Origin: Allobacillus saliphilus
GTDB taxonomy: Bacteria > Bacillota > Bacilli > Bacillales > Alkalibacillaceae
Direction: 5' to 3'
Length of the DNA: 57,921 nt
Assembly (NCBI RefSeq): GCF_018138385.1
Contig: NZ_JAGSIE010000014.1
Coordinates: 1 to 57,921 of the forward strand
Position 1 is the stretch's first letter. Each line of letters starts with the position of its first letter. A program made the translations under genes and the position numbers. The notes beneath the pieces were generated by a model that was not told the origin of the DNA, made no database searches, and saw nothing but the letters and a program-made list of their open reading frames with translations. Shown here piece after piece: positions 1-8,192 of the stretch.

Positions 1-1
1 T

Positions 2-195
2 GAATAGGAGTGTTCTATACCCCCGAACGGGCAAGAAAATAAGCCGAAACGTCGAATAGGAGTGCTCTATCCCCCCGACCGGGCAAAAAAATAAGCCGAA
101 ACGTCGAATAGGAGTGCTCTATACCCCCGAGTGGGTAAGAAAATAAGCTGAAAGGTCGAATAGAAGTGTTCTATACCCCCGATCGAGCAAGAAAC
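2..195. repeat. 52-bp tandem repeat, about 3.7 copies
   Basis: Units begin at 2, 54, 106 and 158, an exact 52-base period. Each starts GAATAGGAGTG(T/C)TCTAT, runs through a CCCCCGA segment and ends AATAAGCCGAAACGTC or a close variant. The fourth copy is degenerate and fades out near 195. The GTCGAATAGGAG junction resembles the core of the 21-bp repeats elsewhere in the window. No protein or RNA gene is evident; short open frames here are repeat artefacts. Confidence 0.9.
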
Positions 196-235
196 AATAT
201 TGGAAAGTTCTATAGAAAAGATATCACCATCCTAA

Positions 236-271
236 AACAAAAACCGCCACCCCTCCAAAGGGTAGCGGTAT
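236..271 (-). terminator. Terminator of the ferredoxin-NADP reductase gene
   Basis: Read on the minus strand, ACCGCTACCC and GGGTGGCGGT form a 10-bp stem with one G-U pair around a short loop, followed by TTTTGTTTT. It lies a few bases beyond the stop codon. Confidence 0.8.
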
Positions 272-274
272 ATT

Positions 275-1261
275 TTAACCGAACATATGAGTCGAGTGTT
301 TTGGTTGAACACGGGCGGATGGATTCATGCGCACCATTGCGTTGTTGACAGCTGTCGGTCCTTCGCCGAAGCCTGTGGCGATCAGGTTAACTTTTCCTGT
401 ATAGGTACAGATATCGCCAACTGCGTAGATGCCTTCAATGTTCGTTTCCATTTTCGTATTGACGGCAATGCTGTTTTTATCAATTTCGAGTCCCCAATTT
501 TTGATTGGGCCGAGTGACGATACGAATCCAAAGTTGACGAGCATGTCATCAATTTCTACATTAATTTTGTCATCATCTTTTGGCTTCTGCAATGTGACAG
601 ACTCGATCGCTTCGGTTCCATGAAGTTCTGTCGGAACATAGGGCGTCAAGATGTTGACGGAAGATTGCTTCAACTGAGCAACACTGTGTTCGTGCGCACG
701 GAAGTCTTCTCGGCGGTGAACTAAAGTGACTTGGCTAGCTATCGGCTCAAGCATTAGTGACCAGTCCACAGCTGAATCGCCTCCGCCGCAAATCATTACG
801 TGACGATCACGGAAAGATTCCAAGTTAGTAATGTAATAATGTAGATTGTGCTGTTCATATTGGTCACATTCTGGTATACGCAATTTACGTGGTTCGAATG
901 CACCATTACCGGCTGTTATGATAACTGTTTTGGAATAGAAAGTTTCCTTGTCCGTCGTTAAGCGAAATAAATTCTCTTCTAACTTCACAATTTCTTGAAC
1001 AGCTTGACCAAGTGTAATTTTCGGGTCGAAAGGTTTTACTTGATCATATAGATTATCGACGAGCTCTTGAGCACGAACTTTTGGAAAACCTGCCACGTCA
1101 TAAATATATTTTTCAGGGTATAACGCGGTTAATTGCCCCCCAATATGGGGTAAACTCTCTATGATATGAACATCAGCATCGCGTAAACCGCCATAAAATG
1201 CAGTAAATAAACCGACCGGTCCAGCGCCGATGATCGTAATATCGTGAATATTGTCGTTCAT
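275..1261 (-). CDS. yumC: Ferredoxin--NADP(+) reductase (YumC type)
   Basis: A 328-residue flavoprotein of the thioredoxin-reductase-like ferredoxin/flavodoxin-NADP reductase family, which moves electrons between NADPH and ferredoxin or flavodoxin in the cytoplasm. The N-terminal FAD site is [17 protein letters not shown] second Rossmann motif, [11 protein letters not shown], binds NADPH in mid-protein, and the C-terminal FAD segment is [14 protein letters not shown]. The CxxC of true thioredoxin reductase is absent, as expected. The frame stays open upstream to 1408, but ATG at 1261 has GGAGGT nine bases upstream and starts just before the FAD motif, so it is preferred. The gene is divergent from the NADH dehydrogenase, as yumC/yumB neighbours in B. 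subtilis. Confidence 0.92.
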   Translation of the reverse strand: MNDNIHDITIIGAGPVGLFTAFYGGLRDADVHIIESLPHIGGQLTALYPEKYIYDVAGFPKVRAQELVDNLYDQVKPFDPKITLGQAVQEIVKLEENLFRLTTDKETFYSKTVIITAGNGAFEPRKLRIPECDQYEQHNLHYYITNLESFRDRHVMICGGGDSAVDWSLMLEPIASQVTLVHRREDFRAHEHSVAQLKQSSVNILTPYVPTELHGTEAIESVTLQKPKDDDKINVEIDDMLVNFGFVSSLGPIKNWGLEIDKNSIAVNTKMETNIEGIYAVGDICTYTGKVNLIATGFGEGPTAVNNAMVRMNPSARVQPKHSTHMFG

Positions 1262-1664
1262 AACTGAATACCTCCAAGTCCAAATATGACTTTTCACACC
1301 AAGAATCATTATAACATTTTCAAGAAAATATGCTAAATGGTTTGCAAAAAATGGCGAAAAAAATAATTGGAAACAATGTTTTAAGCTACTAATCAAACAA
1401 TTCACCAAACATCATGACAGCACCGAATTCGCGCGAATAGAGAGATCTTTCCCAAGTTAATTTTCAGAAAGGTTGGAATTTAACTTTTGGACTTGAAAAA
1501 GCGGTTTAAAAGTTCTATGATTGTTTTTAGATGTTGAATTTTACAAAAATGTGACATTCTCGTTAAGTTCGTGAAGAAAATCACAAAGTCATCGAGCAAT
1601 AGGTAAAGTTATTTTTTCTGTGACGTTGTGTAAGCGTTTTTCATGAGGAGAAGAAATATTATGG
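1262..1664. other. Divergent promoter region yumC / yumB
   Basis: This 403-base AT-rich region lies between two divergent oxidoreductase genes. It should hold both promoters, but no consensus -35/-10 pair stands out. The one recognisable site is the Rex-like palindrome at 1569-1586. Confidence 0.6.
1569..1586. promoter_or_regulatory. Candidate Rex (NADH/NAD+ redox sensor) operator
   Basis: TCGTGAAGAAAATCACAA matches the Rex consensus TTGTGAA-N4-TTCACAA at 12 of 14 defined bases. It lies about 80 bases upstream of the type II NADH dehydrogenase start. Rex controls ndh in B. subtilis through NADH-sensitive repression, so the position makes sense. Binding is inferred. Confidence 0.5.
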
Positions 1665-2900
1665 ATGGATGTGATTAGAATGAGTAGACCTAACATTGTC
1701 GTACTTGGTGCTGGTTATGGAGGCATAATGACAACGGTTCGTTTGCAAAAAGAATTGAAAGCAAACGATGCGAACATCACGTTGGTAAATAAAAATGACT
1801 ACCATTATCAAACTACTTGGTTGCATGAAAGTTCTGCAGGTACGTTACATCATGATAGAGCACGGATTCCAATCGGTGATTTGATCGACTTTAATCGTGT
1901 GAATTTTATTCAAGACACGGTTTTATCGATTGATCCTGAAGGACAAAGAGTTCAGCTTGAAGAAGGTGAACTGACGTATGATTACTTAGTAATAGGATTG
2001 GGCTTCGAAACAGCTACTTTCGGAATCGAAGGATTGCTTGAACATGCTCACTCCATTACAAACATTAACAGCTCACGTTTAATTCGTGAAGAAATTGAAA
2101 GAAACTTTGCAAAATACAACAACGAACCAGAAGAGCGCGAAGATCTTCTAACGATTGTTGTCGGTGGTGCAGGATTCACCGGTATCGAATTTTTGGGTGA
2201 AATTGCGAACCGTGTACCTGAACTATGTGAAGAGTATGATATTCCACGAGAAAAAGTCAGAATTATTAACGTAGAAGCTGGTCCGACAGCACTTGCCGGA
2301 TTTGATCCAGAGCTTGTTGAATATGCAATGAACCGCCTTGAAGAAAAAGGTGTCGAATTCCGTATTAGCACAATGATCAAAAAAGTAACTGAAGATGGTA
2401 TTGTTGTCGAAAAAGACGACGAGCAAGAAATGATTCCTTCTCGTAATGTCGTTTGGGCAGCCGGAGTTACAGGAAACTCTATTGTTGGCGAATCAGGATT
2501 CGAAGTAAACCGGAACAAAGTACCTGTACGTGAAGATTTACGTGCACCGGACTATGACAATGTATTTGTCGTTGGTGACTGTGCTGTTCTGATGAACCCT
2601 GAAACAGAAAGACCATACCCACCAACTGCGCAAATCGCTATTCAAATGGCTGAATTAACAGCTCGCAATTTGAAGCAAGTTGTCCACGGCAACAACGAAC
2701 TTGAACCTTTTGAATTTGATAACAAAGGAACAGTTGCTTCCCTTGGAAATACAGATGCAATTGGTGTCATATTTGGTGACCGTAAGCTATTTGGACGTTC
2801 TGCATCCATCATGAAGAAAGTAATCGATAACCGTTACTTATTGAAACTTGGCGGTGTAGGTCTGTTCTTGAAAAAAGGAAAGCTGGATATGTACCATTAA
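1665..2900 (+). CDS. yumB: Type II NADH dehydrogenase (YumB-like)
   Basis: A 411-residue membrane-associated flavoprotein that oxidises NADH and reduces menaquinone without pumping protons. FAD site [12 protein letters not shown] lies near residue 12, the NADH Rossmann motif [15 protein letters not shown] near 165, and the second FAD segment [20 protein letters not shown] near 300. The C-terminus carries basic, hydrophobic membrane-binding sequence ([11 protein letters not shown]). Two starts compete: ATG 1665, 14 bases after GAGGAG, and ATG 1680, giving [10 protein letters not shown] as in relatives. The ribosome site favours 1665 and family length favours 1680. In this window the quinone is supplied by the men genes. 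Confidence 0.93.
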   Translation: MDVIRMSRPNIVVLGAGYGGIMTTVRLQKELKANDANITLVNKNDYHYQTTWLHESSAGTLHHDRARIPIGDLIDFNRVNFIQDTVLSIDPEGQRVQLEEGELTYDYLVIGLGFETATFGIEGLLEHAHSITNINSSRLIREEIERNFAKYNNEPEEREDLLTIVVGGAGFTGIEFLGEIANRVPELCEEYDIPREKVRIINVEAGPTALAGFDPELVEYAMNRLEEKGVEFRISTMIKKVTEDGIVVEKDDEQEMIPSRNVVWAAGVTGNSIVGESGFEVNRNKVPVREDLRAPDYDNVFVVGDCAVLMNPETERPYPPTAQIAIQMAELTARNLKQVVHGNNELEPFEFDNKGTVASLGNTDAIGVIFGDRKLFGRSASIMKKVIDNRYLLKLGGVGLFLKKGKLDMYH

Positions 2901-2909
2901 TGTTTAACG

Positions 2910-2944
2910 AAGCAAAAGCGGTTATACACTGCTTTTGCTTTTTT
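2910..2944 (+). terminator. Terminator after NADH dehydrogenase
   Basis: AAGCAAAAGC and GCTTTTGCTT form a perfect 10-bp stem with an 11-base loop and a T-run, ten bases past the stop codon. Confidence 0.85.
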
Positions 2945-3058
2945 ACTTTCTACCATTCGTCAAAAAACAGCCATAAAGCTCGAGTGAATCGACTTTGAAA
3001 ATCGTTTGGAATAAGGTAGAATGATGGAGTGTCTAGAGAATTTTTAGGGGGAGCAAGT

Positions 3059-3376
3059 ATGGATATTATTCAAGGGATTGTAGCAGCAGTGCTATTTTTC
3101 GTCTTGTTTTTCGGAATCGCTTTTATACTGAATATGTTACTACGCATGACGTGGATCATGTCGTTTATATTTCCAATTGTCGTCATCTTAATCATTGATG
3201 ATGTGTCGTTCATGAGTTATTTGACAGAACCAGATGTCGCATTTCCAGCCCTCGGTGCAAAAGTTACCGGGTTAAAAATATGGGATATCCTTATTTTATT
3301 AGCAGGATTCCTGGGAACAGTCGTTTCTGGAATTTCCATTAAAATGTTACGTAAAAACGGATACCAAATGTTTTAA
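3059..3376 (+). CDS. yuiB: YuiB-family small membrane protein
   Basis: A 105-residue, strongly hydrophobic protein with about three membrane segments (residues roughly 5-25, 30-50 and 75-95) and a short basic C-terminal tail. Function is unknown in the family. Position between yumB and yuiC, and size, match B. subtilis YuiB. Start ATG 3059 follows AGGGGGAG with a spacing of six; the frame extends to 3029, but the extension lacks a ribosome site. Confidence 0.7.
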   Translation: MDIIQGIVAAVLFFVLFFGIAFILNMLLRMTWIMSFIFPIVVILIIDDVSFMSYLTEPDVAFPALGAKVTGLKIWDILILLAGFLGTVVSGISIKMLRKNGYQMF

Positions 3377-3471
3377 AGGGCAGTCTAAAAGTAGAAAAGC
3401 ATAGAATTTTGTCGAAAAATGTTTAAAAGCTTCTTAAAACGGAAACGCTAAGCCATAGTGAGGTGGTTTAC

Positions 3472-4101
3472 ATGCGAACTCCTACAAGAAGCTTTTTATT
3501 TATGGGGATGTTCTTTTTGATGAATTCTTACTTCGTACTCACTTCCTATTCAAGTGAAAATGATGAAAGTAAATTCACGTTGGATCTATCGGCCAAAGAA
3601 TCGGCTTTGGCAAAAAAATCGGACATAACTTTAGTGGATTCTATAGATGATTATGAAATTGAGCTTGCGAGTCTATCTACCGAAGCGTATCGTCAGTTTG
3701 AAATAAAAACGGTGATTGCAACTGGCTATACGGCGGGTGTTGAATCAACCGGGAAAAGCCCTGGTCATCCGAACTACGGGATTACATTTTCAGGATTAGA
3801 GGTACAACGTGATGAGCTTTCAACCATCGCTGCGGATCCAGAATTCTTACCACTTGGAAGTGTATTGTATATTCCAAACTATGGGTATGGAATTGTTGCA
3901 GATACAGGAAGTGCAATCAAAGGAAACAAAATCGATTTGTATTATGAAACCGTTGACGAAGTATTTAGTCAATGGGGCAAAAAAGAAATTGATGTTTTCC
4001 TCATTGAAGAAGGGGAAGGGCAGTTGACGGAGGAAGAATTCGATCAATGGTCCAAAAAGATTGAAACAGGCGACTTGCCAACATTTAAAGAAAGCCTATA
4101 A
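3472..4101 (+). CDS. yuiC: 3D-domain cell-wall protein (YuiC type)
   Basis: A 209-residue exported protein. The first 25 residues form a signal or anchor segment (FLFMGMFFLMNSYFVLTS), then a linker, then a 3D domain from about residue 85. The domain shows ATGYTAG at its start and the aspartate-rich VADTGSAIKGNKIDLY that names the family. Such domains occur in MltA-like and stationary-phase survival (Sps) proteins that cleave or bind peptidoglycan. Start ATG 3472 follows GAGGTGG at good spacing; an in-frame GTG nine bases earlier lies inside the ribosome site. In B. subtilis YuiC is an Sps-type muralytic enzyme. Confidence 0.85.
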   Translation: MRTPTRSFLFMGMFFLMNSYFVLTSYSSENDESKFTLDLSAKESALAKKSDITLVDSIDDYEIELASLSTEAYRQFEIKTVIATGYTAGVESTGKSPGHPNYGITFSGLEVQRDELSTIAADPEFLPLGSVLYIPNYGYGIVADTGSAIKGNKIDLYYETVDEVFSQWGKKEIDVFLIEEGEGQLTEEEFDQWSKKIETGDLPTFKESL

Positions 4102-4107
4102 CAACGA

Positions 4108-4149
4108 AAAATCCGCTGATCAGCTATAAATGCTGGCAGCGGATTTTTT
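4108..4149. terminator. Bidirectional terminator between yuiC and yuiD
   Basis: AAAATCCGCTG and CAGCGGATTTT pair perfectly around an 18-base loop. There are T-runs on the plus side and A-runs that become T on the minus side, so it can serve both convergent genes. Confidence 0.85.
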
Positions 4150-4151
4150 GA

Positions 4152-4625
4152 TTAAATAAATGAATAAACAACAATCGCTAAAATAATTCCGGTTAAGGCA
4201 CCAAAGAAAACTTCAATCGGTTGGTGACCAAGTAATTCTTTTAACTCATCCTTTTTTTGTTGTTGTTCTTTTTGTGGCCAATTTTTCGCATCAGCTACGA
4301 GCCTTTGGAAATCTTTGACGAGCTGATTCAAAATGGTCGCATGCTCTCCCGCTTGGCGTCTAATCCCTGTCGCATCGTACATGACGATAATACTCAGTAC
4401 AGCTGCAATCGCAAAAAATGGTGAACCGAGACCATTCTCAATTCCGATTGCCGTCGCTAACGAAGTGACAGAGGCCGAATGGCTGCTTGGCATGCCCCCA
4501 GTACTAAAAGCCAATCCTGGCTTAAATTCACGTGTTGCAACAAAGTGAATGGGAATTTTAACCACTTGTGCAAACAGAACAGCCAACAAAGCGATCCAAA
4601 GCGGCGTATTCGTAAAAATTTCCAT
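4152..4625 (-). CDS. yuiD: Divergent PAP2 family membrane protein (YuiD)
   Basis: A 157-residue membrane protein of the divergent PAP2 (acid phosphatase/vanadium haloperoxidase related) family. It carries GGMPSSHSASVTSLA near residue 40, the phosphatase-like SSH motif, plus about four hydrophobic segments. The reaction of this subgroup is not established; phospholipid or undecaprenyl phosphate hydrolysis is the usual guess. The frame runs up to 4808, but ATG 4625 gives the family length (B. subtilis YuiD is about 158 residues) and follows AAAGGTAG. Its upstream region overlaps the pepA promoter region. Confidence 0.85.
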   Translation of the reverse strand: MEIFTNTPLWIALLAVLFAQVVKIPIHFVATREFKPGLAFSTGGMPSSHSASVTSLATAIGIENGLGSPFFAIAAVLSIIVMYDATGIRRQAGEHATILNQLVKDFQRLVADAKNWPQKEQQQKKDELKELLGHQPIEVFFGALTGIILAIVVYSFI

Positions 4626-4792
4626 ATTATCATCTACCTTTAAACATACTATTCTCATAGTACCCAAAAAATGCCGAATGACAAACGGATATGATGAAGA
4701 AATTATGACAAGGATTGGAGTTGGGAGGTTGTCTATTTCGCATAACGAAGTAATCTGATATGATAATTGTATACGATAAAAGGAGTGAGGAT

Positions 4793-6274
4793 ATGTTTCA
4801 GCAAACACAAGAAAATGTCACAAAAGCTTCGACGAAAGCCTTAATTTTTGGCTTATTTGAAGAACAAAAAAATAATCAAACAACCTATGAAGAACTAAAT
4901 CAAGCGTTCGATCAGCAGTTGGATGAACTGATGCAAGCAGGAGATCTTTCCAACAAGTACGGGAAACTTGGGAAAATACATACGCTAGGAAAGATTGGAG
5001 CGGAGCGTTTATACTTCGTCGGTCTTGGCAAACGAGAAGAACTAACGACGAACCGTTTACGAAAAGCCATAGGCAAAACATTTCAATCCATTCAAAAAGA
5101 TGGTGTCGATCAAGTGGCTGTTTCTGTAGCCAGCATTTTTCAAGAAAACCCAACAGAAGAACAGCTTGAAGCAATTGGCGATGCATTTGCATTATCAACC
5201 TTTGAGCAATCTACATGTCATACAAATAAACCAGAAAAAACAAATTTAGGTTCATTAAAATTCATTAGTAATCAAGAGCTTGATCTGTCAGCTGTAGAGA
5301 AAGGTTACGCTTATGGAACAGGTGCCAACACGGCGAGATATTTAGTGAACCTGCCAAGCAATTTGCTAACAGCAACTGACCTGGCTAATTTCGCTGAAAA
5401 CATTGCCAATGAAAACGAACTGGAAATTAAGGTTCTTGGTAAAGAAGAAATTGAAGAGCTTGGCATGGGTGCACTCCTTGCCGTCAACCAAGGATCCGAT
5501 GAGCCACCACGCTTTATCGTCATGAAATATCAAGGAAAAGAGACATGGGAGAACCCAACAGCACTTGTCGGAAAAGGAATCACATTCGACACAGGTGGTT
5601 ATTCATTAAAACCGAAAGACGGCATTGTCGGCATGAAAATGGATATGGGCGGAGCAGCAGCAGTTGTTGGCGCTATGGAAGCAATCGGTAAAACGAAACC
5701 GAAAGAAAACGTCATGGGCATAATTGCAGCAACAGACAACATGATTAGCGGAAAAGCATTTAAACCAGACGACGTCATCGTATCCATGAGCGGGAAAACA
5801 ATCGAAATTCGCAATACAGATGCAGAAGGGCGCTTAGCATTAGCAGATGCTGTTGCTTACGCAAGAAAAGAAGGCGCAGCTAAAATTGTGGATATCGCTA
5901 CCTTAACCGGCGGTGTCATTGTTGCATTAGGTGATAAAGTCACAGGAGCCCTAACAAACAACGATGAATGGTTTGAAGAAATCAAAACAGCTTCTGAAAA
6001 AATGGATGAACCAGTTTGGGCGTTCCCATACATGGAACATTACCGTGAAGAAGTTCGAACAAGCCATATCGCTGACTTAAACAACTCACCAGGAAGAAAA
6101 GCACAATCAATTTTAGCAGCAGCTTTCGTCGGTGAATTTGCCGATGACACGCCATGGGTACATTTAGATATCGCAGGTACAGCAGTATCCGATTCAGAAT
6201 ATGACCTCGGGCCAAAAGGATCAACAGGTGTTATGGCAAGAACATTAGCTAAAGCTTTTGATTTAGACAAATAA
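4793..6274 (+). CDS. pepA: Leucyl aminopeptidase (M17)
   Basis: A 493-residue cytosolic M17 metallopeptidase that removes N-terminal residues from peptides. The catalytic domain shows VGKGITFDTGGYSLKPK (metal ligand Lys and Asp), KMDMGGAAAV and the signature NTDAEGRLALADA, with the Asp/Glu ligands and the catalytic Arg present. The N-terminal third is the variable macro-like domain. Start ATG 4793 follows AAAGGAG at eight bases; the open frame back to 4760 has no ribosome site. It is called yuiE in B. subtilis and lies next to yuiD there too. Confidence 0.95.
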   Translation: MFQQTQENVTKASTKALIFGLFEEQKNNQTTYEELNQAFDQQLDELMQAGDLSNKYGKLGKIHTLGKIGAERLYFVGLGKREELTTNRLRKAIGKTFQSIQKDGVDQVAVSVASIFQENPTEEQLEAIGDAFALSTFEQSTCHTNKPEKTNLGSLKFISNQELDLSAVEKGYAYGTGANTARYLVNLPSNLLTATDLANFAENIANENELEIKVLGKEEIEELGMGALLAVNQGSDEPPRFIVMKYQGKETWENPTALVGKGITFDTGGYSLKPKDGIVGMKMDMGGAAAVVGAMEAIGKTKPKENVMGIIAATDNMISGKAFKPDDVIVSMSGKTIEIRNTDAEGRLALADAVAYARKEGAAKIVDIATLTGGVIVALGDKVTGALTNNDEWFEEIKTASEKMDEPVWAFPYMEHYREEVRTSHIADLNNSPGRKAQSILAAAFVGEFADDTPWVHLDIAGTAVSDSEYDLGPKGSTGVMARTLAKAFDLDK

Positions 6275-6293
6275 CATTAATACTAAATTCCAT

Positions 6294-6335
6294 AAAAAAG
6301 GCTAGCAATCATTAGTAGGTGCTGGCCTTTTATTT
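6294..6335 (+). terminator. pepA terminator
   Basis: AAAGGCTAGCA and TGCTGGCCTTT form an 11-bp stem with one G-U pair, flanked by an A-run and a T-run just past the pepA stop. Confidence 0.85.
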
Positions 6336-6419
6336 ACCGTTCATCCGCTATTTTTTTGTACATGATCCGCGGTCATTAGTGTTACTACTTTATAGTGCAC
6401 GTTTCGGTATATAAGCAGG

Positions 6420-6470
6420 CGTCGAAACTCATCCAGAAGCCGTCGAATAAACGTGGCAAGCCGTCGAAAT
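6420..6470. repeat. Short 21-bp-period repeat, about 2.5 copies
   Basis: GCGTCGAAACTCATCCAGAAG, CCGTCGAATAAACGTGGCAAG and CCGTCGAAATC follow each other at 21-base spacing. The core (C)CGTCGAA(T)AA is shared with the longer arrays at 21991 and 24161. Confidence 0.7.
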
Positions 6471-6563
6471 CTATCTCTTGCAGTACCCGAAATAATCATC
6501 GTAAAGCGAGTCTTTGCTCAATTCTATGAAAAATAGGTTGAAACCGATCGCTATAACAAAAGT

Positions 6564-6594
6564 AAAAACGCCATTCACCAAGTGAATGACGTTT
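6564..6594 (-). terminator. bioY terminator
   Basis: On the minus strand AACGTCATTCAC and GTGAATGGCGTT pair (one G-U pair), followed by TTTTAC. Confidence 0.85.
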
Positions 6595-6601
6595 CAATCA
6601 T

Positions 6602-7204
6602 TTATTGATTTCGCAATGACGGGCTAACTCGTTGGATTCTTGTTACAAAAGAAGGCAGGCTAACTGCCAGTAAACCAGTGATCACAGCATCCTTAATGAA
6701 AAATGGCAACATCATCAACATGGATCCATACATGGAAATTGGCACTTCCAACACATTATTCATTGAAAAATATAGATAAGGTGTTCCAATTAAATAGTTT
6801 ACGATTAGTCCACCGAAGACAGCGAAAGAATACGTAGCCAAACTATTATTGGAAGCTTTTTCAATAATCAATCCAGAGATATAGGCTACAAAAACAAATG
6901 AGATTAAAAATCCACCTGTCGGCATTGCAAAGCTGGCAATCCCCCCACTCATTTCTGCAAATACAGGCACACCGATAGCTCCAACAGCGAGATAAACAAT
7001 CATCGAAAATGTGCCAAGTTTTCTACCTAACAAAATCCCGGCCAGGATCGCAAAGAACGTTTGCAAAGTAAGCGGAACTTCCCCGCCTGCGTATGTAATT
7101 TTTAAAGCAGGAACCCAATAAGCTAAGTTGGCTCCAATCATCATGAGGACGACAAAAACTGCTCCCATCGTCAAGTCGACTGTACGAAATCTTTGATTAT
7201 TCAT
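6602..7204 (-). CDS. bioY: Biotin transporter BioY
   Basis: A 200-residue integral membrane protein with about six hydrophobic segments, the substrate-binding S component of an ECF-type biotin uptake system. Typical family sequence includes LTLQTFFAILAGILLGRKLG near residue 45 and PTGGFLISF near 100. Start ATG 7204 follows AGAGGGGT; the upstream frame to 7312 runs through the promoter and BirA box, so it is not used. The gene stands alone and should be repressed by BirA when biotin is sufficient. The energy-coupling EcfA/T genes are not in this window. Confidence 0.93.
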   Translation of the reverse strand: MNNQRFRTVDLTMGAVFVVLMMIGANLAYWVPALKITYAGGEVPLTLQTFFAILAGILLGRKLGTFSMIVYLAVGAIGVPVFAEMSGGIASFAMPTGGFLISFVFVAYISGLIIEKASNNSLATYSFAVFGGLIVNYLIGTPYLYFSMNNVLEVPISMYGSMLMMLPFFIKDAVITGLLAVSLPSFVTRIQRVSPSLRNQ

Positions 7205-7240
7205 ATTGGTTACCCCTCTTTTTCTGAATTCTTTTTCTTT

Positions 7241-7293
7241 ATGATATAAGAGAAAGCAACCAATTGTCAACCTTAAATTAAATAGGTTAACAA
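7241..7293 (-). promoter_or_regulatory. bioY promoter with BirA box
   Basis: TTGTCAAC at 7264-7271 and GTTAACAA at 7286-7293 are separated by exactly 14 bases, matching the Gram-positive BirA operator (TTGTNAAC-N14/15-GTTAACAA). One half overlaps a minus-strand -35 TTGACA (7265-7270). A -10 TATCAT (7241-7246) follows after 18 bases. Biotinyl-AMP-bound BirA would block RNA polymerase here. Confidence 0.85.
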
Positions 7294-7321
7294 TAGAAAA
7301 GTTTTTTACCACGAAGAAATA

Positions 7322-7358
7322 AAAAAACTTCTCAAAAGCTCGAAAACTTCTGAGAAGT
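7322..7358 (-). terminator. deoD terminator
   Basis: On the minus strand ACTTCTCA and TTGAGAAGT flank a loop containing further pairing, followed by a long T-run. It lies 20 bases beyond the deoD stop. Confidence 0.8.
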
Positions 7359-7377
7359 CATTGATTAAACTCAATCC

Positions 7378-8088
7378 TTATCGAATACTTGCTTCCAATG
7401 CGACATCAATCATTTCACTGAATGTTGTCTGACGTTCTTCTGGTGTTGTTTCTTCACCTGTTAAAATGTGATCGCTCACCGTCAATACAGAAAGCGCACG
7501 ACAGCCATGTTTTGCAGCTAATGTATATAGAGCAGTAGTTTCCATTTCAACACCTAAAACATTGTATTCCGCTAATTTTTCGAACAACTCCATTGCGTTT
7601 TCTCGATAGAAGCTGTCACTTGTAAATACGTTACCGACACGAAGATTCAAGTTCATTTCTTCGCTGACGTCATATGCATTTTTCAACAAACCGAAGTCAG
7701 CAGCCGGTGCATAATCAATACCCCCGAAAACCATGCGATTCATTTGGGAATCCGTTGTTGCCGTTTGAGCTAAAATGACGTCACGTACTTTTACGTCTTT
7801 TTGCAATGCTCCACAAGAACCAACACGGATTAAATTCTTTACACCATATTCATTAATCAATTCATTGACGTAAATCGAAATGCTTGGTACGCCCATTCCA
7901 GTACCTTGAACCGATATACGCTCACCCTTATACGTACCTGTAAAACCTAACATGCCACGTACTTCATTATACTGCGTGACATCTTCCAAGAAGTTCTCTG
8001 CAATATATTTTGCCCGAAGCGGATCCCCCGGAAGTAAAATCGTTTCAGCGATATCGCCTTTTTTTGCTCCAATATGTGCTGTACTCAT
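7378..8088 (-). CDS. deoD: Purine nucleoside phosphorylase DeoD
   Basis: A 236-residue enzyme of the hexameric trimeric/DeoD phosphorylase family. It splits purine (deoxy)nucleosides with phosphate for salvage. Visible family features are the N-terminal [19 protein letters not shown] (phosphate-site Gly/Arg region), [17 protein letters not shown], the nucleoside-site [15 protein letters not shown] and the active-site Asp in VSDHI. Length matches the family. Start ATG 8088 has GGAGGAA ten bases upstream. Confidence 0.96.
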   Translation of the reverse strand: MSTAHIGAKKGDIAETILLPGDPLRAKYIAENFLEDVTQYNEVRGMLGFTGTYKGERISVQGTGMGVPSISIYVNELINEYGVKNLIRVGSCGALQKDVKVRDVILAQTATTDSQMNRMVFGGIDYAPAADFGLLKNAYDVSEEMNLNLRVGNVFTSDSFYRENAMELFEKLAEYNVLGVEMETTALYTLAAKHGCRALSVLTVSDHILTGEETTPEERQTTFSEMIDVALEASIR

Positions 8089-8154
8089 TTCAAAAGTTCC
8101 TCCTTCAACTGTTCTGTATAAAAGTTATCATAAGATAGGCGAAAAGAAAAAGAA

Positions 8155-8184
8155 AATCCCTATGCAATTGTTTTGCATAGGGAT
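8155..8184 (-). terminator. Terminator of the VLRF1-like gene
   Basis: ATCCCTATGCA and TGCATAGGGAT pair perfectly (11 bp, 7-base loop). On the minus strand TTTTC follows, eight bases past the stop. Confidence 0.85.
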
Positions 8185-8192
8185 GAGTTGCG

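Larger units (their letters stand above)
6275..6601. other. Intergenic region pepA-bioY
   Basis: The 327 bases hold the pepA terminator, a short 21-bp-period repeat at about 6420-6470 and the bioY terminator. No gene is visible. Confidence 0.8.

Noticed and set aside
1630-1643. Possible CcpA cre site TGTAAGCGTTTTTC
   Set aside because: The last two consensus bases (CA) are wrong and the symmetry is poor; not enough to call.
2048-2518. 156-codon minus-strand frame inside the NADH dehydrogenase gene
   Set aside because: A shadow of a strongly conserved gene; Ser/Ile/Thr-rich composition and no ribosome site.
4818-5198. 126-codon minus-strand frame inside pepA
   Set aside because: Shadow frame; pepA is complete and conserved here.
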